A model generated the notes under the pieces. It had not been told where the DNA came from. It worked only from the letters and a program-made list of their open reading frames with translations, and searched no databases. This document shows, piece by piece, positions 33,254 to 42,361 of a stretch of DNA of 64,000 bases; within the stretch, counting starts at the first letter, position 1, and every line of letters begins with the position of its first letter. Source of the stretch: Limnobacter sp. SAORIC-580 (lineage in GTDB: Bacteria > Pseudomonadota > Gammaproteobacteria > Burkholderiales > Burkholderiaceae_B); NCBI RefSeq assembly GCF_013004065.1, contig NZ_CP053084.1:186001-250000 (forward strand), in the 5' to 3' direction. Made by a program: the position numbers and the translations under genes.

Positions 33254-34330
33254 TCAGCCCAGTTTCCTGATCAGCGATTTACAACGCCAATCAAAATAAT
33301 TCACCATAATCCAGAAGTTTTTGAATGCCGGGTTGCGGGTTTGCTTGTGGTGGTAGCGGTAATAAATTTGCTGTGCAATCACGGCAATACGGAACAAGCC
33401 AAACACTTCGTAGAAGGTCCAGTTGTGGGTGTGTATGCCGGTTTTCTGCATGTAGTAATCCACCATTTCCTGGCGCGTCATCATGCCGGGCAGGTTAGAG
33501 GGTTGGCGCTGCAACATCTTCATCAAGAAGTTGTCGTCGGCTTGCACCCAATAGGTAATTACGCTGCCCAAATCCATCAACGGGTCGCCCACAGTGGCCA
33601 ATTCCCAGTCTAGAGCCCCAATGATTTCGGTGGGATTGCTTGGGTTCAGCACCACATTGTCCAGTCGCCAGTCGTTGTGAATCATGCACAGCTTCACATC
33701 GTCGGGGCAATTCATGTCAAGCCAGCGTCTCACCTTGTTGAATGAACTTACATTCCATGTGCGTGCCTTGTCATAGCGTTGGTTCCAGCCGTCAAGCTGG
33801 CGGCGTGTGTAACCACTGCCCTTGCTTAAGCTATTCAGTCCGCTGGTGTGAATGTCGATCTGGTGTAGCTCGATCAAACGATCCAGAAAGTTGATGCTGA
33901 GTTGCCGGGCTTCATCGCGATCAAGCTGCACACCGCGTGGCATGTGCTTGCGCGGAATAATGCCCTCGATGCGGTGCATCACATAAAACTCGCTGCCAAT
34001 CAGCGACTCATCAGCGCAATGCCCAACCATGGCCGGTACATAGGGGTACACCGGTTTCAACAGGCTTTGAATACGAAATTCGCGACCCATGTCGTGCGCA
34101 CCTTTGGCTTTGGTGCCTTTGGGTGGGCGGCGCAGAATTAAATCGGCTTCGGGGTATTTCAAACGGTAGGTCCAGTTGGAAGCGCCACCAGAATATTGCG
34201 TTAACTCTGGCTTGTCGCTCAGCGTTAAACCTTTCGTGCGCAGCCAGCCTGTTACCACATCGGTATTCAACTCTTCGCCCTGGCGAACCTCACCACCTGT
34301 GTCGATGACCGATTTTGCAGAGTCGGTCAT
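33254..34330 (-). CDS. APH-family phosphotransferase (ACAD10/11 kinase-domain type)
   Basis: This 358-residue protein has an aminoglycoside-phosphotransferase/choline-kinase fold. An N-lobe carries YSGGASNWTYRLKY, the catalytic loop is CMIHNDWRLDNVVLN and the metal-binding segment is ALDWELATVGDP. The same domain precedes acyl-CoA dehydrogenase in human ACAD10/11, where it phosphorylates 4-hydroxyacyl groups. The start codon shares one base with the stop of the acyl-CoA dehydrogenase gene (TAATG), so the two are tightly coupled. Antibiotic resistance is very unlikely. Confidence 0.87.
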   Translation of the reverse strand: MTDSAKSVIDTGGEVRQGEELNTDVVTGWLRTKGLTLSDKPELTQYSGGASNWTYRLKYPEADLILRRPPKGTKAKGAHDMGREFRIQSLLKPVYPYVPAMVGHCADESLIGSEFYVMHRIEGIIPRKHMPRGVQLDRDEARQLSINFLDRLIELHQIDIHTSGLNSLSKGSGYTRRQLDGWNQRYDKARTWNVSSFNKVRRWLDMNCPDDVKLCMIHNDWRLDNVVLNPSNPTEIIGALDWELATVGDPLMDLGSVITYWVQADDNFLMKMLQRQPSNLPGMMTRQEMVDYYMQKTGIHTHNWTFYEVFGLFRIAVIAQQIYYRYHHKQTRNPAFKNFWIMVNYFDWRCKSLIRKLG

Positions 34331-35559
34331 TATTTGAACCCTCGCTTCATCATCTCAATGCGGGCAATCACCCCTTTGTGAACTTCATCGGGGCCGTCGG
34401 CCAGGCGCAGGCTGCGCGCCTGAATGTAGAAGCCAGAAAGTGGCGTGTCGCGGCTAACGCCAGCTCCACCATGCATTTGAATGGCCATGTCTACCACCTG
34501 CTCAAGCACATTGGGCGCCACCACTTTAATGGCTGCAATCTCTGTCATCGCACCCAGTGCGCCAAGTTGGTCGAGCTTCCATGCGGCGTAGAGTGTTAAC
34601 AAGCGGGCTTGGTCAATGGCCAGCCGTGCTTCAGCCACACGTTCGCGGTTGCCGCCCAAATTAATCAAGGGCTTTCCAAATGCCACGCGCGAAATACCGC
34701 GCTTGATCATCAGGTCCAGCGATTCCTCGGCCGCACCAATGCAGCGCATGCAGTGGTGAATGCGGCCAGGCCCCAAGCGGCCTTGTGCAATCTCAAACCC
34801 TTTGCCCAAGCCCGCAATTACATTGCCCAAGGGCACGCGCACATTCTTGAACTCCACCTCGCCATGGCCATGGGGTTCATCGTAAGTGCCGAACACGGGC
34901 AGCATGCGCTTGATTGAAACGCCCGGAGTATTCAAAGGCACCAGCACCATGGTGTGTTGGTGGTGGCGGTCTAAATCCGGGTTTTCCGTGCGTGCCATCA
35001 CAATGGCGATTTTTGCACGCGGATCGCCAATGCCACTGCTCCACCACTTGGTGCCGTTGATCACCACTTCGTCGCCTTCCAGCGTGGCGGTGGCTTGCAT
35101 ATTGGTGGCGTCGCTGCTGGCCACATCGGGTTCAGTCATGCAAAAAACAGATCGAATTTCTCCCGCAAGCAGCGGCTCAAGCCATTCTTTTTTCTGCTCT
35201 GCATTGCCGTATTTCCACAGCACTTCCATGTTGCCGGTGTCGGGCGCGTTGCAATTAAACACTTCAGGTGCCATCAGGCTTCGGCCTGTTTCTTCGGCCA
35301 CCAGCGCGTATTCCATGGTGCTCAGGCCCGCACCCAGTTTTTCGTCGGGCAAGAACATATTCCACAAGCCCACCTCGCGGGCCTTGCTTTTCAGGGCCTC
35401 CATTTCGGGGGGAATACGCCAGTTGTTCCACTCGCGGCCATTGCACTGGGCTTCAATTTTGTCCCAGTAGGCGGCTTCAAGCGGCGCAATTTCGTTTTTC
35501 ATGAAGGCGCGAACGCGCTTTACAAAGTCTTGCGCTTTGGCGCTTGGTTCAAAATTCAC
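34330..35559 (-). CDS. Acyl-CoA dehydrogenase, ACAD10/11-like
   Basis: This is a 409-residue acyl-CoA dehydrogenase of the long N-terminal type. It shows MTEPDVASSDATN in the FAD/middle domain, GPGRIHHCMRCIGAAEESL in the helical domain, and RSLRLADGPDEVHKG near the end. That last signature is the one I associate with ACAD10/ACAD11, not with short-chain enzymes. It probably works with the adjoining kinase on 4-hydroxy fatty acids. I start at GTG 35559 because AGGAGA lies 7 bases upstream; no ATG fits. It is the first gene of the operon. Confidence 0.85.
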   Translation of the reverse strand: MNFEPSAKAQDFVKRVRAFMKNEIAPLEAAYWDKIEAQCNGREWNNWRIPPEMEALKSKAREVGLWNMFLPDEKLGAGLSTMEYALVAEETGRSLMAPEVFNCNAPDTGNMEVLWKYGNAEQKKEWLEPLLAGEIRSVFCMTEPDVASSDATNMQATATLEGDEVVINGTKWWSSGIGDPRAKIAIVMARTENPDLDRHHQHTMVLVPLNTPGVSIKRMLPVFGTYDEPHGHGEVEFKNVRVPLGNVIAGLGKGFEIAQGRLGPGRIHHCMRCIGAAEESLDLMIKRGISRVAFGKPLINLGGNRERVAEARLAIDQARLLTLYAAWKLDQLGALGAMTEIAAIKVVAPNVLEQVVDMAIQMHGGAGVSRDTPLSGFYIQARSLRLADGPDEVHKGVIARIEMMKRGFK

Positions 35560-35643
35560 AACGGGTCTCCTGATTATTTTGATGGTTCGGCTTGTTTCCT
35601 CCGATATCATCCATGCTAACGGAAATTACAAGGTGTCAACAAC

Positions 35644-36777
35644 ATGCGTGTTTTGGGCAAAGTTTTGGTTGCAGTGGTATTGCTGCCAGCTGCGGTAATG
35701 GGTGGTGCGGTGTTGTTTGGTTCAACGCCTGTGGAACCTGTGGCCTGGAAGCCTGCACCCATGCCCAGCCTGACCTCGGGCCCATATGCCTATAATAATT
35801 TGTTGCAAGACGCGCAAGTATTTGGCATCTACAACCTGCTGCAGCCCGAGTCAATCGCACCCGGTGCAGATGGTTTGCTGTACACCGGAATGAACACAGG
35901 TGAAATTGTTAGATTCGATCCAAGCAAGTTGCAGGTTCCTGAAAGTCCCCAAACGACTCCTTTTGATTTGATCGCTAACACCAAAGGCCGCCCCTTGGGT
36001 TTGGTGTTTCATCCCGAAGGGTATTTGGTGGTGGCCGATGCAATCAAAGGTCTACTGAAAGTGAGCCTGCAGGGCGAAGTCACGGTGTTGTCGACTGAGT
36101 CGGAGGGTGTGCCATTCAAATTTGTGGACGATGTGGCCGTAAGTGCCGATGGTCGCTATGCCTATTTTTCCGACGCTTCCAGCAAATTTGATTTGAACAG
36201 TTATGTGCTCGATATTGTGGAGCATGGCCCCAATGGAAGATTGCTCCAATATGACTTCCTCACCGGTGAAACCAAAACATTACTTGGCGGCTTGCAGTTT
36301 GCCAATGGTGTCACAATTTCAAAAGCTGGCGATTATGTGCTGGTGAATGAAACTGGAGAATACCGAATTGTTCGGTATTGGTTGCAAGGTGAAAAGGCTG
36401 GAACCAGTGAGGTATTCGTCGATGGCCTGCCCGGCTTTCCCGACAATATCCGCACGGATGCCGATGGTAACTACTGGCTTGCAGTACCCAGTTTACGTGA
36501 CCCGCTGCTCGATTCACTCGCCGACAAACCTGCTGTGCGCAAAGCAATGGCAAAATTATTGAACTACGTTCAATTCCCGATCAAGCCCAGGGCCATGGCA
36601 CTGGCAATCAACCCGCAAGGCACCGTGATTGCCAACCTGCAAGCTGAGAAGGCTGGTGCCTACTATTATTACTTGACGCAGGTAACGCCCTTTGATGGCA
36701 AACTGTATTTTGGGTCAGTGCACATCAACGGAGTTGCAACTATTTCCAATCCACTGGGTCTGTCACCAAACGAATAA
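35644..36777 (+). CDS. Strictosidine synthase-like/SMP-30 beta-propeller protein
   Basis: This 377-residue protein has an N-terminal membrane anchor or signal (about 5-27) and a six-bladed beta-propeller. It shows PESIAPGADGLLYTG, RPLGLVFHPEGYLVVADA, DDVAVSADGRYAYFSDAS and GPNGRLLQYD, the last being the strictosidine-synthase-family signature also found in animal APMAP. Members are arylesterase/lactonase-like enzymes. It divides from the operon at 35559 and precedes dps by 16 bases, without sign of shared function. Confidence 0.83.
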   Translation: MRVLGKVLVAVVLLPAAVMGGAVLFGSTPVEPVAWKPAPMPSLTSGPYAYNNLLQDAQVFGIYNLLQPESIAPGADGLLYTGMNTGEIVRFDPSKLQVPESPQTTPFDLIANTKGRPLGLVFHPEGYLVVADAIKGLLKVSLQGEVTVLSTESEGVPFKFVDDVAVSADGRYAYFSDASSKFDLNSYVLDIVEHGPNGRLLQYDFLTGETKTLLGGLQFANGVTISKAGDYVLVNETGEYRIVRYWLQGEKAGTSEVFVDGLPGFPDNIRTDADGNYWLAVPSLRDPLLDSLADKPAVRKAMAKLLNYVQFPIKPRAMALAINPQGTVIANLQAEKAGAYYYYLTQVTPFDGKLYFGSVHINGVATISNPLGLSPNE

Positions 36778-36793
36778 AACTGGAGAGAGAAAA

Positions 36794-37297
36794 ATGGCCA
36801 AAGCAGCAAAAAAACCCGACATGCCATCAATCAATATTGGTATCCCCGATGCCAAGCGTGCGGCGATTGCCCAGGCCCTTAGTCGCCTGCTGGCTGAAAC
36901 TTACACCTTGTACCTGACCACGCACAACTTCCACTGGAATGTGACAGGCAAAATGTTCAACACCCTGCACACCATGTTCATGGGTCAGTACACCGAAATG
37001 TGGAATGCTGTCGATCCAATCGCAGAGCGTATTCGGGCACTTGGTTTTCATGCGCCGGGCTCCTACGCCGAATTCGCGAAGTTAAGCACTTTGAAAGACG
37101 CACCAGCCAAACCGCCCAAGGCCATGGAGATGGTGGAAATCCTTGCCAAGGGGCATGAGGCGATTGCGCGCACTGCCCGCGAAATTTTTCCCATCATTGA
37201 AGACGGTGATGATCAGCCCTCGGCAGACATCCTGACGCAACGCATGGATATTCATGAGAAAACCGCCTGGATGTTGCGAGCCCTGTTGGAGGATTAA
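36794..37297 (+). CDS. dps: Dps-family DNA-binding ferritin-like protein
   Basis: This 167-residue protein has the four-helix Dps fold. The ferroxidase ligands are visible in THNFHWNVTG (His pair) and MWNAVDPIAERI (Asp and Glu). A Lys/Ala-rich N-terminus (AKAAKKPD) can bind DNA. Dps dodecamers store iron and protect DNA from peroxide. ATG 36794 follows GGAGAGAG. A GC-rich hairpin with T-tract at 37323 ends the transcript. Confidence 0.93.
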   Translation: MAKAAKKPDMPSINIGIPDAKRAAIAQALSRLLAETYTLYLTTHNFHWNVTGKMFNTLHTMFMGQYTEMWNAVDPIAERIRALGFHAPGSYAEFAKLSTLKDAPAKPPKAMEMVEILAKGHEAIARTAREIFPIIEDGDDQPSADILTQRMDIHEKTAWMLRALLED

Positions 37298-37322
37298 ATC
37301 GGGTTGAGTGTTTTAACCCAAG

Positions 37323-37353
37323 CGGGGGGCCTCGGTTTTTGCCCTCCCTTTTT
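37323..37353 (+). terminator. Terminator after dps
   Basis: GGGGGGC pairs with GCCCTCC (one G-T pair) around CTCGGTTTTT, followed by CTTTTTG. It falls between dps and the sigma factor start at 37388, which argues against a longer N-terminus for the sigma factor. Confidence 0.7.
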
Positions 37354-37387
37354 GCATCTGTTTTACCTTGCAGCGAGTAGTGTTAAC

Positions 37388-37936
37388 GTGACTGAAAAAA
37401 TTTCTCCAGACCCCAGCGACTTTGACTACGAGGCTGCGCTTCTGGCCTGCGCTCGTGGTGAAAAGTTTGCATTGCAGACCATTTATGCGCGTGACAGTCG
37501 CTGGTTATTCGCCGTGGCGTACCGAATCGTGAAACGGCGTGAACTGGCCGAAGAGGTTTTACACGATGCCATGGTCAAGGTCTGGAATCGATCTCGGTTA
37601 TACTCTCCCGCCTTGGGGTCTGCGCGCGGTTGGGTGTACACGGTGGTGCGCAACCAAGCGTTAAACACGGTGCGCAAACGGTTGATGGAAGTGTCTTCCG
37701 AAGAGCACGACGTGCCCGAGCTGTCGACCAACGACAACCAGGAACTGGCTCAGGAAGCTGAAAAGCTCAGTGTGTGTCTGGGCAAACTGGATGAAACCAA
37801 ACGCAACGCCATTGTTTTGGCCTTTGTAGATGGTTATACCCATGAGCAAATTGCAGAACGATTGAATTCGCCCCTCGGTAGCGTCAAAAGCTGGATACGC
37901 CGAGGATTGTTGAAACTGAAGGAGTGTTTGTCATGA
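37388..37936 (+). CDS. ECF RNA polymerase sigma factor
   Basis: This 182-residue sigma-70-family factor has region 2 (about 35-100; RIVKRRELAEEVLHDAMVKVW) and region 4 (about 120-180; VDGYTHEQIAERLNSPLGSVKSWIRRGL), with only a short linker, typical of ECF factors. The next gene encodes its probable anti-sigma factor and overlaps by 4 bases. GTG 37388 is my best start; a reading from 37304 would run through the dps terminator. This arrangement resembles SigK-RskA pairs. Confidence 0.9.
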   Translation: MTEKISPDPSDFDYEAALLACARGEKFALQTIYARDSRWLFAVAYRIVKRRELAEEVLHDAMVKVWNRSRLYSPALGSARGWVYTVVRNQALNTVRKRLMEVSSEEHDVPELSTNDNQELAQEAEKLSVCLGKLDETKRNAIVLAFVDGYTHEQIAERLNSPLGSVKSWIRRGLLKLKECLS

Positions 37937-38652
37937 CAGAGACGACGCAGACAGAAGCCAAGATTGTTGAGGCTGGCGAGTACGTGCTCGGCGTAATGAC
38001 AGACGCTGAGCGACAGGATTTCGAGCGGCGCTTGAACCAGGACCCCGAGCTGGCCAAAGAAGTGAGCAGCTGGACTGAACATTTTGCCGCCATGTCCAGA
38101 AAGTTTGAGCAAGAACCGGTCAGTGCCAAAGTGTGGGCCAAAGTAGACCGTTCCATTGCCGCCTCTGGCGGAAAAACTGTTCCAACAACAGCCTCCTCAC
38201 TCGCCTGGTTGTGGAAAGGCTGGGCAGTTGCAGCCAGCACTGCCGTGGTGGTGTTGGGCGTTCAATTGCTGGGGGTTAATCAGGATGTGAACGATGCGCC
38301 CCGTTATGTTGCGGTGATGAAAAGCCCTGATAAAACCACCGAGTGGCTGGTGGAAGCCATGCCTGATGACACGATTCGTGTTTATCAAATTGGCAATTTG
38401 CCCATTGAAGGCAACCCGGCCAACATGGGTAAAACGTTGCAGCTGTGGACCAAAGCACCCAGTGACCCGGCACCTACCTCGCTGGGTTTGATGGAATGGG
38501 GCAAACCCACGGTGGTGCGCGCCGACAAGCTTCCCGATTTGGTTGAGCAGCAGTTGTTCGAGGTGACGCTGGAACCAGCTGGTGGATCGCCCTTGGGCAA
38601 CCGACCTTCCGGTCAAATCATGTTCATTGGTACTGCGGTGGCGTTGAAGTAA
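37933..38652 (+). CDS. Anti-sigma factor, RskA-like
   Basis: This 239-residue protein has an N-terminal anti-sigma zinc-finger-like or ASD region (about 10-85, EAGEYVLGVMTDAERQDFER), one membrane helix (about 93-115, GWAVAASTAVVVLGVQLLGV) and a periplasmic RskA domain (about 120-239). The zinc ligands of true ZAS proteins are not seen. It would hold the sigma factor at the membrane until proteolysis. ATG 37933 overlaps the sigma stop (ATGA) behind AAGGAG. Confidence 0.87.
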   Translation: MTETTQTEAKIVEAGEYVLGVMTDAERQDFERRLNQDPELAKEVSSWTEHFAAMSRKFEQEPVSAKVWAKVDRSIAASGGKTVPTTASSLAWLWKGWAVAASTAVVVLGVQLLGVNQDVNDAPRYVAVMKSPDKTTEWLVEAMPDDTIRVYQIGNLPIEGNPANMGKTLQLWTKAPSDPAPTSLGLMEWGKPTVVRADKLPDLVEQQLFEVTLEPAGGSPLGNRPSGQIMFIGTAVALK

Positions 38653-38670
38653 TTTCGATGGTGTGAATAA

Positions 38671-38706
38671 AAAAACCCCCGGTCTTATGGACCGGGGGTT
38701 TTGTTT
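38671..38706. terminator. Bidirectional terminator between anti-sigma factor and DUF4394 gene
   Basis: AAAAACCCCCGGTC and GACCGGGGGTTTT... pair around a short loop (TTATG), with A-tract before and T-tract after. It can end transcripts from both sides, as the two flanking genes converge on it. Confidence 0.9.
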
Positions 38707-38718
38707 GTGAAGACCGAA

Positions 38719-40449
38719 TTAATACTTCACAGTCAATGCGCGAACATCAGTGCTTGCTGTTGCTCCAGTACCGATTTCGTTCGTACCAGTGGATGTACCG
38801 GCAGCTGTCGTAACACCAGTGCCGAGGTTTGCCGTGAACAAGCTGAATGCACCAGTAGCACCAACTCTGTTGGCCATCAACACCATGCCGTTGTCGCCTC
38901 CGGAAATGTCAAAACCACCGTAATCATTGAACACTGAGCCTGTACTACCGATCACCGTCAAAGTACCATCATTCGGAGGTACTTGTTGTAATAAACGGTT
39001 GTTGTCTGCATCGATATCAAACATTCGAGTGGCAGTAGGTGCGGGGTTTGCAAAGCTGTTTGAGTATGCTATTTGCGCAATACCAAAGCCGGTAGTCAAG
39101 CCACCCAGTGTCAGGTCGGCGTCCGTGGCTGTCGCCCCAGTGCTTTCCAGGTTTGCGCCCGCAACACGATAGTTCTTGGAGGCGCCATCACCGTCAGGCG
39201 AACTGACAATGCGCAATGCATCCGCCAGGGGATTAAAGTCTATTGCGTAGCTCTTTCCCGCTGTCAAACCGTTCGTGATTGCAGTGGCAATACTCAAAGT
39301 AGATCCCAAAGTGGCCGCGCCAGTGTCTGGATTGATCGTGAAGATTTTGCCCGTGCTGCTCAAACCGTACAATCTGCCATTGCTCGGGCGGTAGTCGATT
39401 GACAAAAGGCGTTCTCCGGCGGGCAAGCCGGAAATTGCTGTGGCTGTAGCTGAATTGGGGTTGCGAATGCCGAACTTTAGCAGACGCTGCGAACCAGCGG
39501 TGTTGCCATCTAAAGCAATGGCTTGCGGGGCTGTTGGCTGAATCAAGACCATGCCAATTACTGGATTGGGTACATTCAGCGTGCCAACGGCTGTGGTAGC
39601 CGCGGGCACAGGAAGAGTGGCAGTGGCGTCTGGAATGGAAACTGTGTACAAACCAGTCACCCCACCCACTGTCATCACTGCGAAGCCACGGTTGTTGCGC
39701 GCATCGATGTCGAATGCCACGTTGCCTGTCGCGTCAACGCCCAATGGAGCTGCAACAACTTGTGTGCCATTGTTTGGTGGATCTTGCAATGTCAATGTGT
39801 CGGTTGTGGCGTTGATGTTGAACAAACGAGTGGTTGTAGTACCATCAAACGAGTTGGTGTAACCCGCACCAGAAATATTGGCCGCTGCACCATTCACATC
39901 ACCATCGGTGAATGTTGCACCCACGGGCACCGGGGGCGTGGCTGTAGGGGCTGCATTTAATACGACGCGTAGGTTTTGACCTGTGCTGCTGATCACGCGA
40001 AGTGCATCCGCAGCGGGATTAAAATCAACCCCAAATGTTGCAGGTGCTGCGGACAGCGCTGAATACGGGGCGCTTGAATCGCTTGGATGGGGCGTCAGAA
40101 TCGCAACTTCAGTCGCTGCGCCTGTACGCGTGTTAATTGTGTACAAACGTCCTTCGTTGGGCACACCTGTCATTCCGTTGTTACGTGCTACAGCGTACAG
40201 TTGCCCGTCACGTGGTCGGAAATCAATACCCACAATTGCAAACCCGGAAGCAATACCAGATACGGTAGCAGACGTGCGAATCACACCAGGCTGGGTTTTG
40301 TCATAGCTGATAAGTTGGTTTGTCGCGGTCAAAACCAGCATGTCGCCAGCGGGCAGTGCGGCAAGTTCGTTGCTGTCATCCGATCCACAAGCGGCAACTA
40401 AAGCGCCCGAAACTGCCAGCGCCAACCATTTCATTCTAAATTTTGTCAT
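38719..40449 (-). CDS. Lipoprotein with two DUF4394 domains
   Basis: This 576-residue lipoprotein (lipobox LVAACG) consists of two copies of a DUF4394 unit (about 35-300 and 310-576). Each copy has 'IDFRPxxGxLYAVxxxGxxYTINTxTGAAT' and 'GVDFNPAADALRVISSTGQNLRV'. Repeated beta-propeller-like strands suggest a surface or periplasmic propeller; no function is known. Paired Asp-Phe-(N/R)-Pro motifs may bind calcium. It converges on the ECF/anti-sigma pair; whether that sigma factor controls it is untested. Confidence 0.82.
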   Translation of the reverse strand: MTKFRMKWLALAVSGALVAACGSDDSNELAALPAGDMLVLTATNQLISYDKTQPGVIRTSATVSGIASGFAIVGIDFRPRDGQLYAVARNNGMTGVPNEGRLYTINTRTGAATEVAILTPHPSDSSAPYSALSAAPATFGVDFNPAADALRVISSTGQNLRVVLNAAPTATPPVPVGATFTDGDVNGAAANISGAGYTNSFDGTTTTRLFNINATTDTLTLQDPPNNGTQVVAAPLGVDATGNVAFDIDARNNRGFAVMTVGGVTGLYTVSIPDATATLPVPAATTAVGTLNVPNPVIGMVLIQPTAPQAIALDGNTAGSQRLLKFGIRNPNSATATAISGLPAGERLLSIDYRPSNGRLYGLSSTGKIFTINPDTGAATLGSTLSIATAITNGLTAGKSYAIDFNPLADALRIVSSPDGDGASKNYRVAGANLESTGATATDADLTLGGLTTGFGIAQIAYSNSFANPAPTATRMFDIDADNNRLLQQVPPNDGTLTVIGSTGSVFNDYGGFDISGGDNGMVLMANRVGATGAFSLFTANLGTGVTTAAGTSTGTNEIGTGATASTDVRALTVKY

Positions 40450-40534
40450 TTTTCCCTCTGTCGTTCGTGCTTAATACGGAGTCAAACCTCGCGGTGACAC
40501 CCATAGAACACGAATAACCAGAGATTGGATGCAG

Positions 40535-41245
40535 TCAAATCAGTTCTGCCTTCCGTTTTAACCCTTCTAGATTCAAGATCTCGATATTCCCCCTTCCCAG
40601 TTGAAGTAAACCTTCATGCTCCAGTTCCTTCAGCATCTGGTTCACTGTTTGCCGCGAAATTGACAGCATGGCTGAGAGCTTCTCTTGCGACACATGCAGG
40701 GTACGCGCGCTCACAGTGCTGCTGTCTGATCGTATGCCGTAGCCCTCAGCCATTTGTAGCAAACGGCGGGCAAGGCGGGTGGGGGTGGGCAACAGGGCCG
40801 CGTCTTCAATGGCCCCGAAAATAAGGCGCACCTTCTGGGTCAACAGCAGGCCAAATTCACGCCAGTAGTTGGGGTTTTCTGAAATCAGTTGATCCAGCAG
40901 AGCCTGCCGCACATGAAATACAGTGGCAGGTCCGTCTGCCAGCGCATCGTGGGTGCGGGGTTGGCGGTCGAACAGGCAAATTTCTCCAAACCAGTCCGGT
41001 GGGTCAATCAGGGTCAGGATTACATGTTTGTCCTCTGCGCCATGTTTGCTGGCGCCCACAATTTGTACCGACCCGCTCAGCACAGCATACAAACCGTCGG
41101 CACAATCGCCCCTCGAGAACAGGCGCTGCCCGTTGTGAAACTGACGCAAAACGCCGTGCTTTAACAAAGCCTGTTGCAGGTTGCCGGGCAAATTGGCAAA
41201 CCATTTCCCGCGGTTCAATATTTGTTGAATGTTGTGTGTCTGCAT
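40535..41245 (-). CDS. Crp/Fnr-family transcriptional regulator
   Basis: This 236-residue regulator has a cyclic-nucleotide-binding-type N-terminal domain (about 25-145; LFSRGDCADGLYAVLSGSVQ), a dimer helix and a C-terminal winged helix (about 165-235) with VSQEKLSAMLSISRQTVNQ. It has none of the N-terminal Cys of Fnr, and the RS residues that bind cAMP in Crp are not obvious. The ligand is therefore unknown. It may act on neighbouring genes, but no Crp-like operator was found near it. Confidence 0.87.
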   Translation of the reverse strand: MQTHNIQQILNRGKWFANLPGNLQQALLKHGVLRQFHNGQRLFSRGDCADGLYAVLSGSVQIVGASKHGAEDKHVILTLIDPPDWFGEICLFDRQPRTHDALADGPATVFHVRQALLDQLISENPNYWREFGLLLTQKVRLIFGAIEDAALLPTPTRLARRLLQMAEGYGIRSDSSTVSARTLHVSQEKLSAMLSISRQTVNQMLKELEHEGLLQLGRGNIEILNLEGLKRKAELI

Positions 41246-41387
41246 TGTTTTTTTGTTATGTCTCCACCTGTTCCACTAAATTAGCATCAAATGTCAGGCA
41301 ATTGACAGACCTTTCAGGCTTGATTTGTAACCATATAAGCCCAAAATCAAATATTTAGAGCAATTGCCGCTTCAAGGAGAACAAGCC

Positions 41388-41909
41388 ATGAGAACGTTGG
41401 TCGATCAACTGGCAACTTATGCCACTTATCACCGAGACCCACGCAACATCGCCACCCACTTCGTGGGCGTGCCAATTATTGTGTTGTCTGTGCTTATTCT
41501 GCTGTCGCGCGTGTCGGTTGATGTTGCTGGCATCGCGGTTACGCCGGCATTGGTGGTGTTTTTGTTGTCCAGCCTGTTTTATCTCAAACTCAGCCTCGCT
41601 TACGGTTTGGCCATGTTTGTCATTCACGGCGCACTGCTGTTGGCTGCCGGCCACTTTGCAACCTTGAGCACATTGGCCTGGTTGGGTGCTGGCGTGGGTA
41701 TTTTTGTGGTGGGCTGGATTATCCAGTTTGTGGGCCACTATTACGAGGGCCGCAAGCCCGCTTTTGTAGACGACCTGATTGGCTTGGCGATCGGCCCCTT
41801 GTTTGTGGTCGCTGAACTGGGCTTTTTAATTGGCTTGGGCAAGAAAACCCAAACGCAGGTTGAAGCCATTGCCGGCCCTGTGCGCCGACGCGAAACAGCT
41901 AGCGCTTAA
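41388..41909 (+). CDS. DUF962/Mpo1-like integral membrane protein
   Basis: This 173-residue protein has about four hydrophobic helices and the family's conserved motifs: YATYHRDPRNIATHFVGVP near the N-terminus and WIIQFVGHYYEGRKPAF in the middle. Yeast Mpo1 of this family is an iron-dependent dioxygenase in 2-hydroxy fatty acid alpha-oxidation, with His ligands in these motifs. The bacterial role is inferred. ATG 41388 has AAGGAGA upstream. It is followed by a convergent DUF1840 gene. Confidence 0.85.
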   Translation: MRTLVDQLATYATYHRDPRNIATHFVGVPIIVLSVLILLSRVSVDVAGIAVTPALVVFLLSSLFYLKLSLAYGLAMFVIHGALLLAAGHFATLSTLAWLGAGVGIFVVGWIIQFVGHYYEGRKPAFVDDLIGLAIGPLFVVAELGFLIGLGKKTQTQVEAIAGPVRRRETASA

Positions 41910-41938
41910 ACACAACAAAGCCTCGGCAAGGGGGTTCA

Positions 41939-42271
41939 TCAGAACCCCCAATGCACGTCCACTTCTTTTTTTGCTGCTTCTTCCAGCATTTTCAACAAGG
42001 GGTAAGCTCTTTGTTCCAGGCCCACATGGTTTTTCAGGGCAATTTTTTCTTCGGCGCTTAGCTCATCTTCATCAATCGGGTTCTCGGCGCGGGCCATGCG
42101 TTCAGTATTGACCGCTGCAACCAGCTGTGCATGGGCATGCGCAAGATCGTGTGGTTCGATCACGCCCCGCTCACTGGGTTCAATACCCATAATTCGAAAT
42201 AGTTGGTCTGCATTGGATTTGAACATCACTATGTCGCCGGCTGCTTTCGATTTGAATTTCACAATACCCAT
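41939..42271 (-). CDS. DUF1840-family protein
   Basis: This 110-residue soluble protein starts MGIVKFKSKAAGDIVMF, the conserved opening of DUF1840 proteins, and ends with a helix containing LLKMLEEAAKKEVDVHWGF. The family is small, common in betaproteobacteria and without known function. I start at ATG 42271 because that reading matches the family; a longer one adds 14 residues. Confidence 0.75.
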   Translation of the reverse strand: MGIVKFKSKAAGDIVMFKSNADQLFRIMGIEPSERGVIEPHDLAHAHAQLVAAVNTERMARAENPIDEDELSAEEKIALKNHVGLEQRAYPLLKMLEEAAKKEVDVHWGF

Positions 42272-42361
42272 TCTGTCCACACTCTGGTTATCACTGCTAT
42301 TGATCTGTATCAAGAGCCCCTACAATGGAGCACCTGCCTAATTTTCGCCTCAAAGCGCCTC

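Noticed and set aside
33254..34330. Aminoglycoside resistance gene
   Set aside because: Only the fold is shared; fusion-like coupling to an ACAD10/11-type dehydrogenase points to acyl metabolism.
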